A stretch of 64,000 nt of DNA from assembly GCF_024206475.1 (NCBI RefSeq), contig NZ_JAMBPR010000016.1:62001-126000 (forward strand), read 5' to 3'. The DNA is from Paraburkholderia sp. CNPSo 3274 (GTDB lineage: Bacteria; Pseudomonadota; Gammaproteobacteria; Burkholderiales; Burkholderiaceae). The notes beneath the pieces are model-generated. The model was not told where the DNA came from. It searched no databases and saw only the letters and a list, made by a program, of their open reading frames with translations. Made by a program: the position numbers and the translations under genes. Below, piece by piece: positions 1 through 8,462 of this stretch. The first letter of the stretch is position 1, and the number at the start of each line of letters is the position of its first letter.

Positions 1-212
1 CGCACGATTTGTGCACGGGCATTCCCGAGGCTAACAAGCACCATCTGACTGCCGAGAAATGCGGCCACTATGGCATCTTCTCGGGCCGCCGCTGGCGCAC
101 GATCATCTACCCGCAACTGCGCGACTTCATCCGCCAGCACCAGCAGGCCGCCGGCCACACGGGCAAGGAAACGTCTGCCCGCAGCCGCTCCGCTCAGGGC
201 GCTGTCGCCTGA
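1..212 (+). CDS. phaZ: PHB depolymerase, intracellular (C-terminal fragment)
   Basis: This is the 3' end of a gene that begins before the window; the reading frame runs from base 3 to the TGA at 210-212. The visible residues, with CTGIP, KHHLTA, CGHYGIFSGRRWR and IYPQLRDFI, match the conserved C-terminal region of PHB depolymerases (PHB_depo_C type), which cleave stored polyhydroxybutyrate in the cytoplasm. The conserved His-Tyr-Gly segment near the end is where this alpha/beta-hydrolase family carries its catalytic histidine. A short Ser/Arg/Gln-rich tail follows. The catalytic Ser/Cys lies upstream and cannot be inspected. A strong GC hairpin follows at 264-291. The family call is fairly secure from the tail alone; the substrate is inferred. 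Confidence 0.85.
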   Translation, partial: HDLCTGIPEANKHHLTAEKCGHYGIFSGRRWRTIIYPQLRDFIRQHQQAAGHTGKETSARSRSAQGAVA

Positions 213-263
213 CGAAGGCTCGCGCTTCACTCGAGCGCACGCAGTACACGCCAGCAGCAAAAT

Positions 264-299
264 CCGCGCGCCGTCCCAGGACGGCGCGCGGCGTTTGTG
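264..299 (+). terminator. GC-rich hairpin after phaZ
   Basis: A 13-bp perfect inverted repeat (264-276 pairing with 279-291, 2-base centre) follows the phaZ stop by about 50 bases. The downstream T-run is short (TTTG at 294-297), so this may be a weak intrinsic terminator. The TetR gene converges on it from the other side. Confidence 0.55.
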
Positions 300-343
300 G
301 AGCGTGAAACGATCTTGCGCGTTCGCTGCGCGTGACTCGTGCG

Positions 344-976
344 CTACTTGCGCATGAGATACGCGAGCAGCATCTCCGTGTTGAGCTGAATGATTTCCGC
401 GCGTTCGGCGGTCGTGCTGAAGTCGCGACCGAGCGTGGCGTTGAGCGTGTATCGGTTCGATACGATGTAGTAGCCCATGCCCGAAAGCGTCACATAGAGG
501 CGCAACGGATCGATGCTCGGACGGAACAGCCCCGCAGATTCACCGCGCGTGAGAATCGAACCGAGCGTCGCCACGATCGGCGAGATCATCTCGCGAATTC
601 GTGTGGACTTCTGCATATATCGCGCCTCGTGCAGATTCTCGTTGTTCACGAGCCGAAGCAGTTCGGGATTGTCGCGATAGTAGTCCCACACGAAATGCGC
701 GAGCCGCGTGATCGCCTCGACGGGTGCAAGCCCCGAGAGATCGAGCGCGCGCTCGGCTTCATTGAGCGCGCCGAATGCGTGCTCGAGGACTGCTGTGAAC
801 AGTTGCTCCTTGCTGCCGAAGTAGTAATAGAGCATGCGCTCATTGGTTTCCGCGCGTCGCGCGATCTGGTCGACGCGTGCGCCGAACAGGCCGCCATTGG
901 CGAATTCTTCCGCCGCGGCGAGCAGAATGCGGCGGCGGGTGCCTTCAGGATCTCTTTTGATTTTTGGCTGATTCAT
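344..976 (-). CDS. TetR/AcrR family transcriptional regulator
   Basis: The 210-residue protein has a TetR-type N-terminal helix-turn-helix at about residues 14-60, with the family signature RRRILLAAAEEFA, VDQIARRA and the LYYYFGSKEQLF segment that ends the DNA-binding domain. The rest is the all-helical ligand and dimer domain, and the overall look recalls the RutR branch. It is convergent with phaZ and divergent from rsxB across about 440 bases. No neighbouring operon reveals the ligand, so the target is unknown. The ATG at 976 is chosen because the N-terminus is then typical in length. Certain as TetR family; specificity not known. Confidence 0.93.
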   Translation of the reverse strand: MNQPKIKRDPEGTRRRILLAAAEEFANGGLFGARVDQIARRAETNERMLYYYFGSKEQLFTAVLEHAFGALNEAERALDLSGLAPVEAITRLAHFVWDYYRDNPELLRLVNNENLHEARYMQKSTRIREMISPIVATLGSILTRGESAGLFRPSIDPLRLYVTLSGMGYYIVSNRYTLNATLGRDFSTTAERAEIIQLNTEMLLAYLMRK

Positions 977-1416
977 GGTGGCAGGATCTCGTTAAGCCGC
1001 GTTGTCCGGTTTACGTTGTCGGGCAATACTGCGCCGGGCCTCTCCTCGCCCTGGTATCGACAACGTAGTGCGGGGCGCGCCAGGTTAATGGACAGACACC
1101 CTCCGACCTACGGTCTTGCGTTCCTTCTTGTTTGTTTGATGTCGTTGCGAGCCGACATCGTTCTTCCCCCTGTCTGCCTCGTGCGAAGCACGTTGCCTGC
1201 CGTGCCCGACATGTACCGCTTACGTCTATTGATTTCCCCTGGACTGCACGGTGCTTCGCATTAAGCGCTTTGATTATGGCACATGGCCCGCCGATGGCAA
1301 TGCGGGAAATCGGCGATAATGGACGCTTTGGCGCTGTGCGTGTGCGCCCTGTCAGGTCAGGTGCGAAAGCCCGCGCGCCCAAGGGTCACGCCACCGCCCG
1401 CCCCGATGTAGCGAAC
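977..1416. other. Intergenic region between TetR gene and rsxB
   Basis: About 440 bases separate the divergent TetR gene and the rsxB start chosen here. The frame of rsxB stays open far upstream (in-frame ATGs at 1276, 1294 and 1300), but that translation does not look like RsxB. A -10-like GATAAT occurs at 1315-1320 with no good -35. I see no RNA gene or repeat here. Confidence 0.5.
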
Positions 1417-2262
1417 GTGAACGATTCCAAGACACTCGCAGATCGCATCGAAGATCTGCTGCCCCAGACCCAATGCACGAAGTGCGGCTATGACGGCTGC
1501 CGGCCCTATGCCGAAGCCGTCGCCGCCGGCACCGCCAATTACAACCAATGCCCGCCCGGCGGCCTGGAAGGCGTTGAGCGCCTCGCGAAACTGCTCGGCA
1601 AACCCGTCATCCCGATCAATCCGGACAACGGCGTGGAGCGTGCGCGTCCGGTGGCGTTCATCGACGAACAACTGTGCATCGGCTGCACGCTGTGCATGCA
1701 GGCGTGTCCCGTCGACGCGATCGTGGGTGCGCCCAAGCAGATGCACACCATCGTCAAGGATCAGTGCACGGGTTGCGACCTGTGCGTCGCGCCCTGCCCG
1801 GTCGACTGCATCGCAATGATTCCCGTTACGGGCGAAGCGACCGGCTGGGACGCATGGACGCAGCAGCAGGCCGACGAAGCCCGCGTGCGGCATGACCGGC
1901 GCGCAGCACGCCAGGCCGCCGAACGCAATGCGGCCGAGGCGCGCGCCGCTGCACGCCGCGCCGCCACCAGTGCGCCGCAGGCTCAAGCGCCCCAAACACC
2001 GCAAGACGCCGCCACGCAACCCGCAAGCCCCCCCGCTGACGACGCCGAAGCGAAGAAGAAAGCGATCATCCAGGCCGCGCTCGAACGCGCGCGCCGCAAG
2101 AAAACGGAATTGGCCGAACAGGGTGTGGGACCGCGCAACGTCGAGCACGTGAGCGCCGATGTGCAGGCACAGATCGATGCCGCCGAGGCGCGCCGCAAGC
2201 GTATCGGTATCGAGTCGAACACATCGGACTTACCGCCCGACGACGACAAGCCCGCGCGATAG
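1417..2262 (+). CDS. rsxB: Electron transport complex subunit RsxB/RnfB-like ferredoxin
   Basis: From the GTG at 1417 the product is 281 residues. Residues 20-45 hold the Cys pattern of the RnfB 4Fe-4S domain (C20, C23, C28, C45), and two bacterial ferredoxin motifs follow ([12 protein letters not shown] at 87-97, [12 protein letters not shown] at 117-127). Residues 150-281 are an Ala/Arg/Gln-rich, probably helical tail. In E. coli RsxB belongs to the membrane Rsx/Rnf complex, which helps to keep SoxR reduced; no RsxA, C, D, G or E gene is seen here. It lies just upstream of nth (36 bases), as is common in Burkholderiales. The usual short hydrophobic anchor of RnfB is not apparent. The start is uncertain: the ribosome-binding site is poor and ATGs lie upstream in frame. 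Confidence 0.85.
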   Translation: MNDSKTLADRIEDLLPQTQCTKCGYDGCRPYAEAVAAGTANYNQCPPGGLEGVERLAKLLGKPVIPINPDNGVERARPVAFIDEQLCIGCTLCMQACPVDAIVGAPKQMHTIVKDQCTGCDLCVAPCPVDCIAMIPVTGEATGWDAWTQQQADEARVRHDRRAARQAAERNAAEARAAARRAATSAPQAQAPQTPQDAATQPASPPADDAEAKKKAIIQAALERARRKKTELAEQGVGPRNVEHVSADVQAQIDAAEARRKRIGIESNTSDLPPDDDKPAR

Positions 2263-2298
2263 CGCCCCGCACCGCAAAAGGCCCCACGCACAACGAGC

Positions 2299-2943
2299 AT
2301 GAACGCCACCAAGCGCCGCGCCATCTACGAAACGCTGCAAAGCCTCAATCCGCATCCCACGACCGAGCTGGAGTTCAGCACGCCGTTCGAACTCCTGATC
2401 GCCGTGATGCTCTCCGCGCAGGCCACCGACGTTTCCGTGAACAAGGCCATGCGCCGGATGTTTCCGGTCGCCAACACGCCGGAAACGGTACTCGCGCTGG
2501 GCGAGGAAGGTGTGGCCGATTACATCAAGACGATCGGCCTTTATCGCACCAAGGCCAAGAACGTCATTGCGACGTGCCGCATTCTCATCGAGCAATACGG
2601 CAGCGAGGTGCCGCCGACGCGCGAGGCGCTCGAAGCGTTGCCCGGCGTTGGACGCAAGACCGCGAACGTCGTGCTCAACACGGCCTTCGGCCAACCGACC
2701 ATTGCCGTCGACACGCATATCTTTCGGGTTGCGAACCGAACAGGGCTCGCGCCCGGCAAGGATGTGCGCACCGTCGAAACCGCGCTCGAAAAATTCACGC
2801 CACCCGAGTTCCGCCAGGACGCGCATCACTGGCTCATCCTGCATGGCCGCTATGTGTGCAAGGCGCGCCGGCCCGAATGCTGGCATTGCGTGATCGAGCC
2901 GCTGTGCGAGTTCAAGCCGAAGACACCGCCGCCGGAGCTCTGA
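2299..2943 (+). CDS. nth: Endonuclease III (DNA glycosylase/AP lyase)
   Basis: This 214-residue protein is full length for bacterial Nth. It carries the helix-hairpin-helix LPGVGRKTA around 114-122 with the catalytic Lys120, the catalytic Asp138 in AVDTH, and the C-terminal 4Fe-4S cluster motif with Cys187, Cys194, Cys197 and Cys203 (C-x6-C-x2-C-x5-C). It removes oxidised pyrimidines in base excision repair and nicks the abasic site. It follows rsxB by 36 bases and is followed 64 bases later by the DUF1841 gene, so the three may be co-transcribed. The ATG at 2299 is standard. Confidence 0.97.
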   Translation: MNATKRRAIYETLQSLNPHPTTELEFSTPFELLIAVMLSAQATDVSVNKAMRRMFPVANTPETVLALGEEGVADYIKTIGLYRTKAKNVIATCRILIEQYGSEVPPTREALEALPGVGRKTANVVLNTAFGQPTIAVDTHIFRVANRTGLAPGKDVRTVETALEKFTPPEFRQDAHHWLILHGRYVCKARRPECWHCVIEPLCEFKPKTPPPEL

Positions 2944-3007
2944 GCGAGCGCGAGCGCCCGGGCGTAAAATGCACGATCTAGCGCCTCACCAATACGACCG
3001 ACTCAAG

Positions 3008-3442
3008 ATGTTCAATCCCAGCCGCGACGAAGTCCGCCACTTTTTCACCGAGACCTGGCGCAAGCAGCGCGCAGGCGAAATCCTCACGCCGCTCGAGGCG
3101 ATCGCCGCCGACTGGATCGTCGAGCACCCCGAATATCACGCCGAACTAACCGACGCCGATGCGGCCGCCGCCCAGGACTACTCGCCCGAGCGTGGCCAGA
3201 GCAATCCGTTCCTGCATCTGTCGATGCATCTTGCGATCAGTGAGCAGCTTTCGATCGACCAGCCGCCCGGCATCCGCGCCGCGCACGACCGGCTCGCGGC
3301 ACGTCTCGGATCCACGCACGACGCGCAGCACGCGATCATGGAGTGCCTGGGCGAAACGATCTGGGAAGCGCAACGCACCAACACGCCGCCCGACACCGAC
3401 GCCTATCTCATGCGCATCGAGCGCCGCGCATCTCGCGATTGA
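3008..3442 (+). CDS. DUF1841 family protein
   Basis: From the ATG at 3008 the product is 144 residues starting MFNPSRDEVRHFF, the usual N-terminus of DUF1841 proteins. Conserved-looking blocks include the acidic DADAAAAQDYSPE stretch, NPFLHLSMHLAISEQ and HDAQHAIMECLGETIWEAQR. No signal peptide or membrane segment is visible, so it is probably cytoplasmic. The function of the family is unknown to me. It sits directly behind nth on the same strand and ends at a hairpin (3484-3532). An ATG 39 bases upstream is in frame but the extra residues do not fit the family. Confidence 0.88.
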   Translation: MFNPSRDEVRHFFTETWRKQRAGEILTPLEAIAADWIVEHPEYHAELTDADAAAAQDYSPERGQSNPFLHLSMHLAISEQLSIDQPPGIRAAHDRLAARLGSTHDAQHAIMECLGETIWEAQRTNTPPDTDAYLMRIERRASRD

Positions 3443-3479
3443 CTCGCGACTGAAGCACATCTGAAAGAAATAAGGCTGC

Positions 3480-3532
3480 AAAAAAACACCCCGCGAACGC
3501 CTCGCCGAAAACGAGGCCCACGCGGGGTGTTT
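3480..3532. terminator. Bidirectional intrinsic terminator
   Basis: AAACACCCCGCG (3484-3495) pairs with CGCGGGGTGTTT (3521-3532), with an inner GCCTCG/CGAGGC stem. A run of A at 3480-3486 gives a T-tract for the minus-strand cytochrome operon; plus-strand readout also ends in TTT. It separates the convergent DUF1841 and cytochrome genes. Confidence 0.8.
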
Positions 3533-3569
3533 CACATGATGCGGCACGCATGGCGCGCCGCGCTCACGC

Positions 3570-3965
3570 TTACTTCTTGTTGACGAGGTCGCCGCTGAGC
3601 GACTCGATGTACGCGGCGAGATCCTTCATGTCGCTCTGCGAAAGGCTCTGCACCTGCGCCTGCATGATCGGATTGTTGCGGCCGAGGTGCGGATTGCTCG
3701 TGCCCATCTGGTACTGGCGCAGCGCCCAGTAGATGTAGTCGGCGTGCTGGCCGGCGAGCTTCGGATATTCGGGGCTCACGGGCTTGTTCAGACCCGGGCC
3801 GTGACACGCCGCGCAGTTGTGGCTGTCGGCGAGGACCTTGCCGTTGGAGGCGTCGGCCGCGTGCGCCGGATTGAACGCGAGCGCGGCGGCCAGTGCGAGC
3901 CCGGCGCCCGCGAGCTTGATGGTTGCACCGGCAAACGAAGGCACAGCCGTGTAGGGCTTGTTCAT
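3570..3965 (-). CDS. Monohaem c-type cytochrome (class I, c4/c553-like)
   Basis: The 131-residue product has an Ala/Leu-rich signal peptide ending near AHA-AD (residue 37), then one haem-binding motif CAACH at 51-55. The sequence around YPKLAGQHADYIYWALRQYQ and the last helix KDLAAYIESLSG are typical of small class I cytochromes of the c4/c553 type. Methionines in the QMGTSNP and NPIMQAQV segments could supply the sixth haem ligand. It should be a periplasmic electron carrier. It lies 18 bases downstream of a second cytochrome on the same strand, so the two are likely one transcript and may work as a pair. Confidence 0.92.
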   Translation of the reverse strand: MNKPYTAVPSFAGATIKLAGAGLALAAALAFNPAHAADASNGKVLADSHNCAACHGPGLNKPVSPEYPKLAGQHADYIYWALRQYQMGTSNPHLGRNNPIMQAQVQSLSQSDMKDLAAYIESLSGDLVNKK

Positions 3966-3983
3966 GGGTTCTCCACCTGCCGG

Positions 3984-4349
3984 TTATTTATTCGGATTGT
4001 CTTTCGACGCGGCCGTTTGCGACGCATAGTAGGCCGCGATGTCGGCGATGTCCTGTTCGGTGAGCGAGGACGCGATCGCGTGCATCGTCTCGAAATGCCG
4101 GTCGCCCTTCTTGTAGGCGAGCAACGCGTTCATGATGTACTGCGCGTTCTGGCCGCCCAGAATGGGCACGTGGTAGACCTCGGGGTACGCGGTGCGGTAG
4201 TCGGGAATACCATGACAGCCGATACACATCGCCACCTTGTCCTGACCCGCCTTCGCGTTGCCCACGATGTCCGCGTGAGCCGTGACCGCGAAGCACGCCA
4301 GCATGGTTATTGCGCCCGAGATGACGTGCTTGCCGACAATTTTTTTCAT
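3984..4349 (-). CDS. Monohaem c-type cytochrome
   Basis: Starting at the ATG at 4349 the product is 121 residues. It has a lysine-start signal peptide (MKKIVGKH, hydrophobic core, cleavage near AHA-D at residue 26) and one haem motif CIGCH at 42-46. The segment VPILGGQNAQYIMNALLAYKKG and the final IADIAAYYASQ helix match class I cytochromes of the same kind as the gene just downstream. The frame is open far upstream, but only this start gives a signal peptide. The pair 4349-3570 forms a compact operon of periplasmic electron carriers; the redox partners are not in the window. Confidence 0.92.
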   Translation of the reverse strand: MKKIVGKHVISGAITMLACFAVTAHADIVGNAKAGQDKVAMCIGCHGIPDYRTAYPEVYHVPILGGQNAQYIMNALLAYKKGDRHFETMHAIASSLTEQDIADIAAYYASQTAASKDNPNK

Positions 4350-4756
4350 AGCATCCAACCTGGCTTGAGGGGATTCGAACGCCCGAACCGCAGGCCACGG
4401 CCTGCGCCGCATTACTGCTGTTTTACTTTTGGGGTCGCCGTGCAGGCCGAAAAAAATCGGTCCGAGTATACCGCGACGCCGCGCCGGCCGTCCACCGGCC
4501 GCGCCACGCCTGGCGGGCCCTGGAGCGCCTGGCGAGGCCTCGCGACGGGCCCGCAGCGCCCTCGCGCGCTGGCTCGCCCGCAGACAACCCGGAGGAACCC
4601 TGGCACGCGCAACGGACTCGCCGCGCGCGTCGCGAAACGTCCGGCAGCGCTTGCGACCGTGCCCCAAAGAGCGGACCCAACGATACGCGGTGGTGCGCCG
4701 ACGCAACACCCCATCTGACTTATACTGGGATTTTTTTCCCAGCGAGCGGATTCACC
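4350..4756. other. Divergent intergenic region, cytochrome operon / moxR
   Basis: About 400 bases hold the promoters of the cytochrome pair (minus) and the MoxR gene (plus). A short palindrome CGCAGGCC-AC-GGCCTGCG lies at 4389-4406. The stretch 4470-4640 is very GC-rich. A tRNA-like GTTCGAATCC occurs on the minus strand near 4372-4381, but no tRNA can be folded around it. Confidence 0.5.
4721..4742 (+). promoter_or_regulatory. Promoter -10 with adjoining AT-centred inverted repeat
   Basis: TATACT (4721-4726) resembles a -10 box. It overlaps the left arm of the perfect inverted repeat CTGGGA-TTTTTT-TCCCAG (4725-4742), which ends 14 bases before the moxR ATG. The position fits either an operator or a 5'-leader hairpin. 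No convincing -35 was seen. Assignment is inference from position. Confidence 0.4.
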
Positions 4757-5608
4757 ATGCGCGCCACGCGTTTCGAAGGCTCATCGCAATACGTCGCCAC
4801 CGACGATCTCAAGCTCGCGGTCAATGCCGCGATCACGCTTAAGCGTCCCCTGCTCATCAAGGGCGAGCCCGGCACGGGCAAGACCATGCTGGCCGAAGAA
4901 GTGGCCGCGGCGCTGGGTATGCCGCTCATGCAATGGCACATCAAGTCCACCACGAAGGCGCAGCAAGGGCTCTACGAGTACGACGCGGTCTCGCGCCTGC
5001 GCGACTCGCAGCTCGGCGACGAGCGCGTGAAGGACATCGCCAACTACATCGTGAAAGGCGTGCTGTGGCAGGCGTTCGAGTCGGAAGAGCAAAGCGTGCT
5101 GCTCATCGACGAAATCGACAAGGCCGACATCGAGTTCCCGAACGACCTCTTGCGCGAACTCGACCGCATGGAGTTCTACGTCTACGAGACGCGCCAGCTC
5201 ATCAAGGCGAAACAGCGTCCGCTCGTCATCATCACGTCGAACAACGAGAAGGAGCTGCCCGACGCTTTCCTGCGCCGCTGCTTCTTCCACTACATCAGCT
5301 TTCCCGATCCGGCGACGATGCAGCGCATCGTCGAGGTGCACTATCCGGGCATCCGCAAGGAACTGCTCAACGCGGCCATGGAAAGTTTCTTCGAACTGCG
5401 CAACGTCGCGGGCCTGAAGAAAAAGCCGTCAACCTCGGAGCTGCTCGACTGGCTCAAGCTCCTGCTCGCCGAAGAGATTCCGCCCTCGGCGCTGCGCGCG
5501 GCCGACGGCTCGAAGTCCATGCCGCCGCTCGCCGGTGCGCTGCTCAAGAACGAGCAGGACATGACGCTGTTCGAGCGCCTCATCTACATGAACCGTCACA
5601 ACCGTTGA
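4757..5608 (+). CDS. MoxR-family AAA+ ATPase
   Basis: The 283-residue protein has a Walker A motif GEPGTGKT at 36-43, Walker B VLLIDEID at about 114-121, and a sensor-like IITSNNEKELPDAFLRR segment with its arginines, all as in MoxR AAA+ ATPases. MoxR proteins act as chaperone-like remodellers that work with a VWA-domain partner, often to insert metals or mature enzymes. That partner is the next gene, 34 bases downstream. The closest match by eye is the CoxD-like branch, but no CO dehydrogenase gene is nearby, so the client is unknown. An inverted repeat lies just before the start. Confidence 0.93.
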   Translation: MRATRFEGSSQYVATDDLKLAVNAAITLKRPLLIKGEPGTGKTMLAEEVAAALGMPLMQWHIKSTTKAQQGLYEYDAVSRLRDSQLGDERVKDIANYIVKGVLWQAFESEEQSVLLIDEIDKADIEFPNDLLRELDRMEFYVYETRQLIKAKQRPLVIITSNNEKELPDAFLRRCFFHYISFPDPATMQRIVEVHYPGIRKELLNAAMESFFELRNVAGLKKKPSTSELLDWLKLLLAEEIPPSALRAADGSKSMPPLAGALLKNEQDMTLFERLIYMNRHNR

Positions 5609-5642
5609 CAGAAACCTCGCGCGCGAAAGCTGGAGACACCGC

Positions 5643-6815
5643 ATGCTGATCGACTTCTTCTACACGCTGCGCGACGCGAAGCTGCCGGTTTCCGTGAAGG
5701 AGTACCTCACGCTCGTCGAAGCGCTCAAGGCGCGCGTGATCGTGCCCTCGCTCGACGACTTCTACTACCTCGCACGCATGACGCTCGTGAAGGACGAGCA
5801 GTACTTCGACCGCTTCGATCAGGCGTTCGGCGCGTATTTTCGCGGCATCGAGAAGAAGTCGGAACTGGCCTTCGAGATTCCCGAGGACTGGCTCAAGAAG
5901 CGGCTGGAGCGCGACTTCACGCCCGAACAGCGCGCACAGATCGAAGCGATGGGCGGCCTCGACAAGCTCATGGAGCGCCTCAAGGAGCTTTTCGAGGAAC
6001 AGAAGGAGCGCCACGAGGGCGGCAGCAAGTGGATCGGCACGGGCGGCACATCACCCTTCGGCCACGGCGGCTATAACCCCGAAGGTATCCGCATCGGCGG
6101 CGAAGGCGGCCAGCGCAGCGCCGTGAAAGTGTGGGACGCGCGCGCGTACCGCGACTACGACGACCAGGTCGAAATCGGCACGCGCAATATCAAGGTCGCG
6201 TTGCGCCGCCTGCGCCGCTTCGCGCGCGAAGGCGCAGCGGAAGAACTCGACCTCGGCGACACGATCCGCAGCACCGCCGCGAACGCGGGCTGGCTCGACC
6301 TCAAGATGGTGCCGGAGCGCCATAACAACGTGAAAGTGCTGATGCTGCTCGACGTGGGCGGCTCGATGGACGATCACATCAAGCGCACCGAGGAGCTGTT
6401 CTCGGCCGCCAAGGCCGAGTTCAAGCATCTGGAGTTCTATTACTTCCACAACTGCGTGTACGACTACCTGTGGAAGAACAACCGCCGCCGCCACGCCGAG
6501 CGCACGTCCACGTGGGACCTGCTGCACAAGTTCACGCCGGACTACAAACTCATTTTCGTGGGCGACGCCACGATGAGCCCGTATGAGGTGCTGCAGCCGG
6601 GCGGCTCGGTCGAGTACAACAACCCCGAAGCGGGCGCCGTGTGGCTGCGTCGCCTTGCCGACCAGTTCCCGCATTTCGCCTGGCTCAACCCCGAGCCCGA
6701 GCGACTATGGGAGTACCGCCAGTCGGTGTCGGTCATCCGCGAGATTCTCGGCCACCGCATGTACCCGCTCACCGTTGCCGGGCTCGAAACGGCCATGCGC
6801 GTGCTGAGCAAATAG
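5643..6815 (+). CDS. VWA domain protein, CoxE-like
   Basis: The 390-residue protein begins MLIDFFYTLRDAKLPVSVKEYL, a typical start for the CoxE-like VWA family, and carries a VWA fold in the second half. The metal-binding MIDAS motif reads D237-V-G-G-S241-M, so the middle serine of the usual DxSxS is glycine. Other features are a highly charged middle region (residues 85-125), a Gly-rich linker (130-160), and FVGDATMSPYE, which holds a later MIDAS-type Asp/Thr. It is coupled to the MoxR ATPase upstream. MoxR/VWA pairs usually remodel or activate a third protein, which is not evident here. Confidence 0.9.
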   Translation: MLIDFFYTLRDAKLPVSVKEYLTLVEALKARVIVPSLDDFYYLARMTLVKDEQYFDRFDQAFGAYFRGIEKKSELAFEIPEDWLKKRLERDFTPEQRAQIEAMGGLDKLMERLKELFEEQKERHEGGSKWIGTGGTSPFGHGGYNPEGIRIGGEGGQRSAVKVWDARAYRDYDDQVEIGTRNIKVALRRLRRFAREGAAEELDLGDTIRSTAANAGWLDLKMVPERHNNVKVLMLLDVGGSMDDHIKRTEELFSAAKAEFKHLEFYYFHNCVYDYLWKNNRRRHAERTSTWDLLHKFTPDYKLIFVGDATMSPYEVLQPGGSVEYNNPEAGAVWLRRLADQFPHFAWLNPEPERLWEYRQSVSVIREILGHRMYPLTVAGLETAMRVLSK

Positions 6816-6928
6816 GCGCCAGCACTCCCGCCCTTTTCCGCTTTCTCGAGGCGGCGCGTGCCTGAGGGTGTCTTCAGGCCGCGCCGCCCGATGTCGTCAT
6901 ACCTACGCAAAATCTGGAGACCAGCCGC

Positions 6929-8155
6929 ATGACCGCCCCCTCTTCCCCCGATCTGCCAGCGACGTTCAGGCCGGGACCGCTGCGGCCCTTCGCCGACACC
7001 TCGGTCGCCACGATCGTGGCCGGCTTCGTCGCGATGATGACCGGCTACACCAGCTCGCTCGTGCTGATGTTTCAAGCCGGGCAGGCCGCGCATCTGTCCG
7101 ACGCGCAGATCTCCTCGTGGATCTGGGCGCTCTCCATCGGCATGGCCTTGACCACCATCGGCCTGTCGCTGTGGTTCCGCGCGCCCATCGTGGTCGCGTG
7201 GTCCACGCCGGGCGCGGCGCTCCTGATCAGCTCGCTGCCGCACGTGCCCTATGCCGAGGCGATCGGCGCCTATATCGTCTGCGCCGTGCTGCTCACGGCC
7301 GTGGGCCTCACCGGCTGGTTCGACACGCTCATGAAGCGCGTTCCCGCGGGCATCGCGGCGGCGCTGCTCGCGGGCATCCTGTTCGAGATCGGCATCGAGA
7401 TCTTCCACGCCGCGCAGGTGCAGACGCCGCTCGTGCTTACGATGTTCTTCGGCTATCTGATCGTGAAGCGCTTCGTGCCGCGCTACGCGATCGTCGCGAC
7501 GCTCGCGATCGGCATCGCCGCCGCCGCTGTGCTCGGGCTGCTCGACTTCAGCCACTTCCGCGTGGCGGTGGCCAGGCCCGTGTTCACGATGCCGGCGTTC
7601 TCGCTCACAGCGGTGGTGAGCATCGGCATTCCGCTCTTCGTCGTGGCGATGGCCTCGCAGAACGTACCCGGCATCGCCGTGCTGCGCGCCGACGGCTACG
7701 ACCACACGGCCGCGCCCTCCTCGCCGCTCATTGCCACCACGGGCCTCGCCTCGCTCGTGCTCGCGCCGTTCGGCTCGCACGGCGTGAACCTCGCGGCCAT
7801 CACAGCGGCGATCTGCACCGGCCCGCACGCCCACGAAGACCGCGCGAAGCGCTATATGGCGGCCGTGTGGTGCGGCATCTTCTACCTGATCGCTGGCACC
7901 TTCGGCGCCACCATCGCGGCACTGTTTGCGGCGTTCCCGCAGGCGCTCGTGGTGTCGATCGCGGCGCTCGCGCTGTTCGGCTCGATCATGAGCGGCCTCA
8001 CCAACGCCATGCAGAACCCCAGGGAGCGCGAAGCCGCGCTCATCACCTTCATGGTGACCGCCTCCGGGCTCACGCTGCTCTCCATCGGCGCGGCGTTCTG
8101 GGGGCTCGTGGCGGGTGTCATCACGCAGTTCGTGCTGAACGCGCGGCGCGCTTGA
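6929..8155 (+). CDS. benE: BenE family benzoate/H+ symporter-like transporter
   Basis: The 408-residue protein is very hydrophobic, with about 11-12 predicted membrane segments. It matches the BenE family in length and motifs: TSVATIVAGFVAMMTGYTSS near the N-terminus, STPGAALLI, MASQNVPGIAVLRADGY and APFGSHGVNLAAITAAICTGPHAHED. BenE proteins import benzoate or related aromatic acids with protons through the inner membrane. No benzoate catabolic gene is adjacent, so the substrate is uncertain. The ATG at 6929 follows a GGAG sequence (6918-6921). Confidence 0.92.
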   Translation: MTAPSSPDLPATFRPGPLRPFADTSVATIVAGFVAMMTGYTSSLVLMFQAGQAAHLSDAQISSWIWALSIGMALTTIGLSLWFRAPIVVAWSTPGAALLISSLPHVPYAEAIGAYIVCAVLLTAVGLTGWFDTLMKRVPAGIAAALLAGILFEIGIEIFHAAQVQTPLVLTMFFGYLIVKRFVPRYAIVATLAIGIAAAAVLGLLDFSHFRVAVARPVFTMPAFSLTAVVSIGIPLFVVAMASQNVPGIAVLRADGYDHTAAPSSPLIATTGLASLVLAPFGSHGVNLAAITAAICTGPHAHEDRAKRYMAAVWCGIFYLIAGTFGATIAALFAAFPQALVVSIAALALFGSIMSGLTNAMQNPREREAALITFMVTASGLTLLSIGAAFWGLVAGVITQFVLNARRA

Positions 8156-8462
8156 CCCGTGTAAGCCGCCGCCGCGAGCGCCTGCCAACACCGCTGGCAT
8201 GGTGTGTGTGGCCCGGTTTGCATGCGGCCTGCCCGCGTGAAACGCAACGCCACGCGTTTCCGCCATAAAATGACGATGTGAGCCGCGCCCAAACGCGCGG
8301 CAAAATGCGCCCCACCCGGCTTCCCGCCCTATCCGCGCGGACCAGGCCGCAACGGCGCGGCGCCTTTCGCGTCCTGCCCGGCGCGCCCCAGGTTCACGCC
8401 TGAAGCGCACCGGCCGTTCAACTCTCACCGATGCAGGCGCGCACGCGCCCACAGGGCCTGAC
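8156..8462. other. Intergenic region before transaldolase
   Basis: About 307 bases of GC-rich sequence. A -10-like TAAAAT sits at 8266-8271 without a matching -35. No open frame, hairpin with T-run or repeat convinced me. It presumably holds the transaldolase promoter. Confidence 0.4.

Noticed and set aside
1276..1416. Upstream ATG starts for rsxB
   Set aside because: The frame is open but the extra residues do not resemble RsxB, and the GTG at 1417 gives the usual N-terminus; kept as uncertain in the gene entry.
4350..4400. tRNA-like T-loop sequence (GTTCGAATCC) on the minus strand
   Set aside because: The T stem does not pair well, and no anticodon or acceptor stem can be formed around it.
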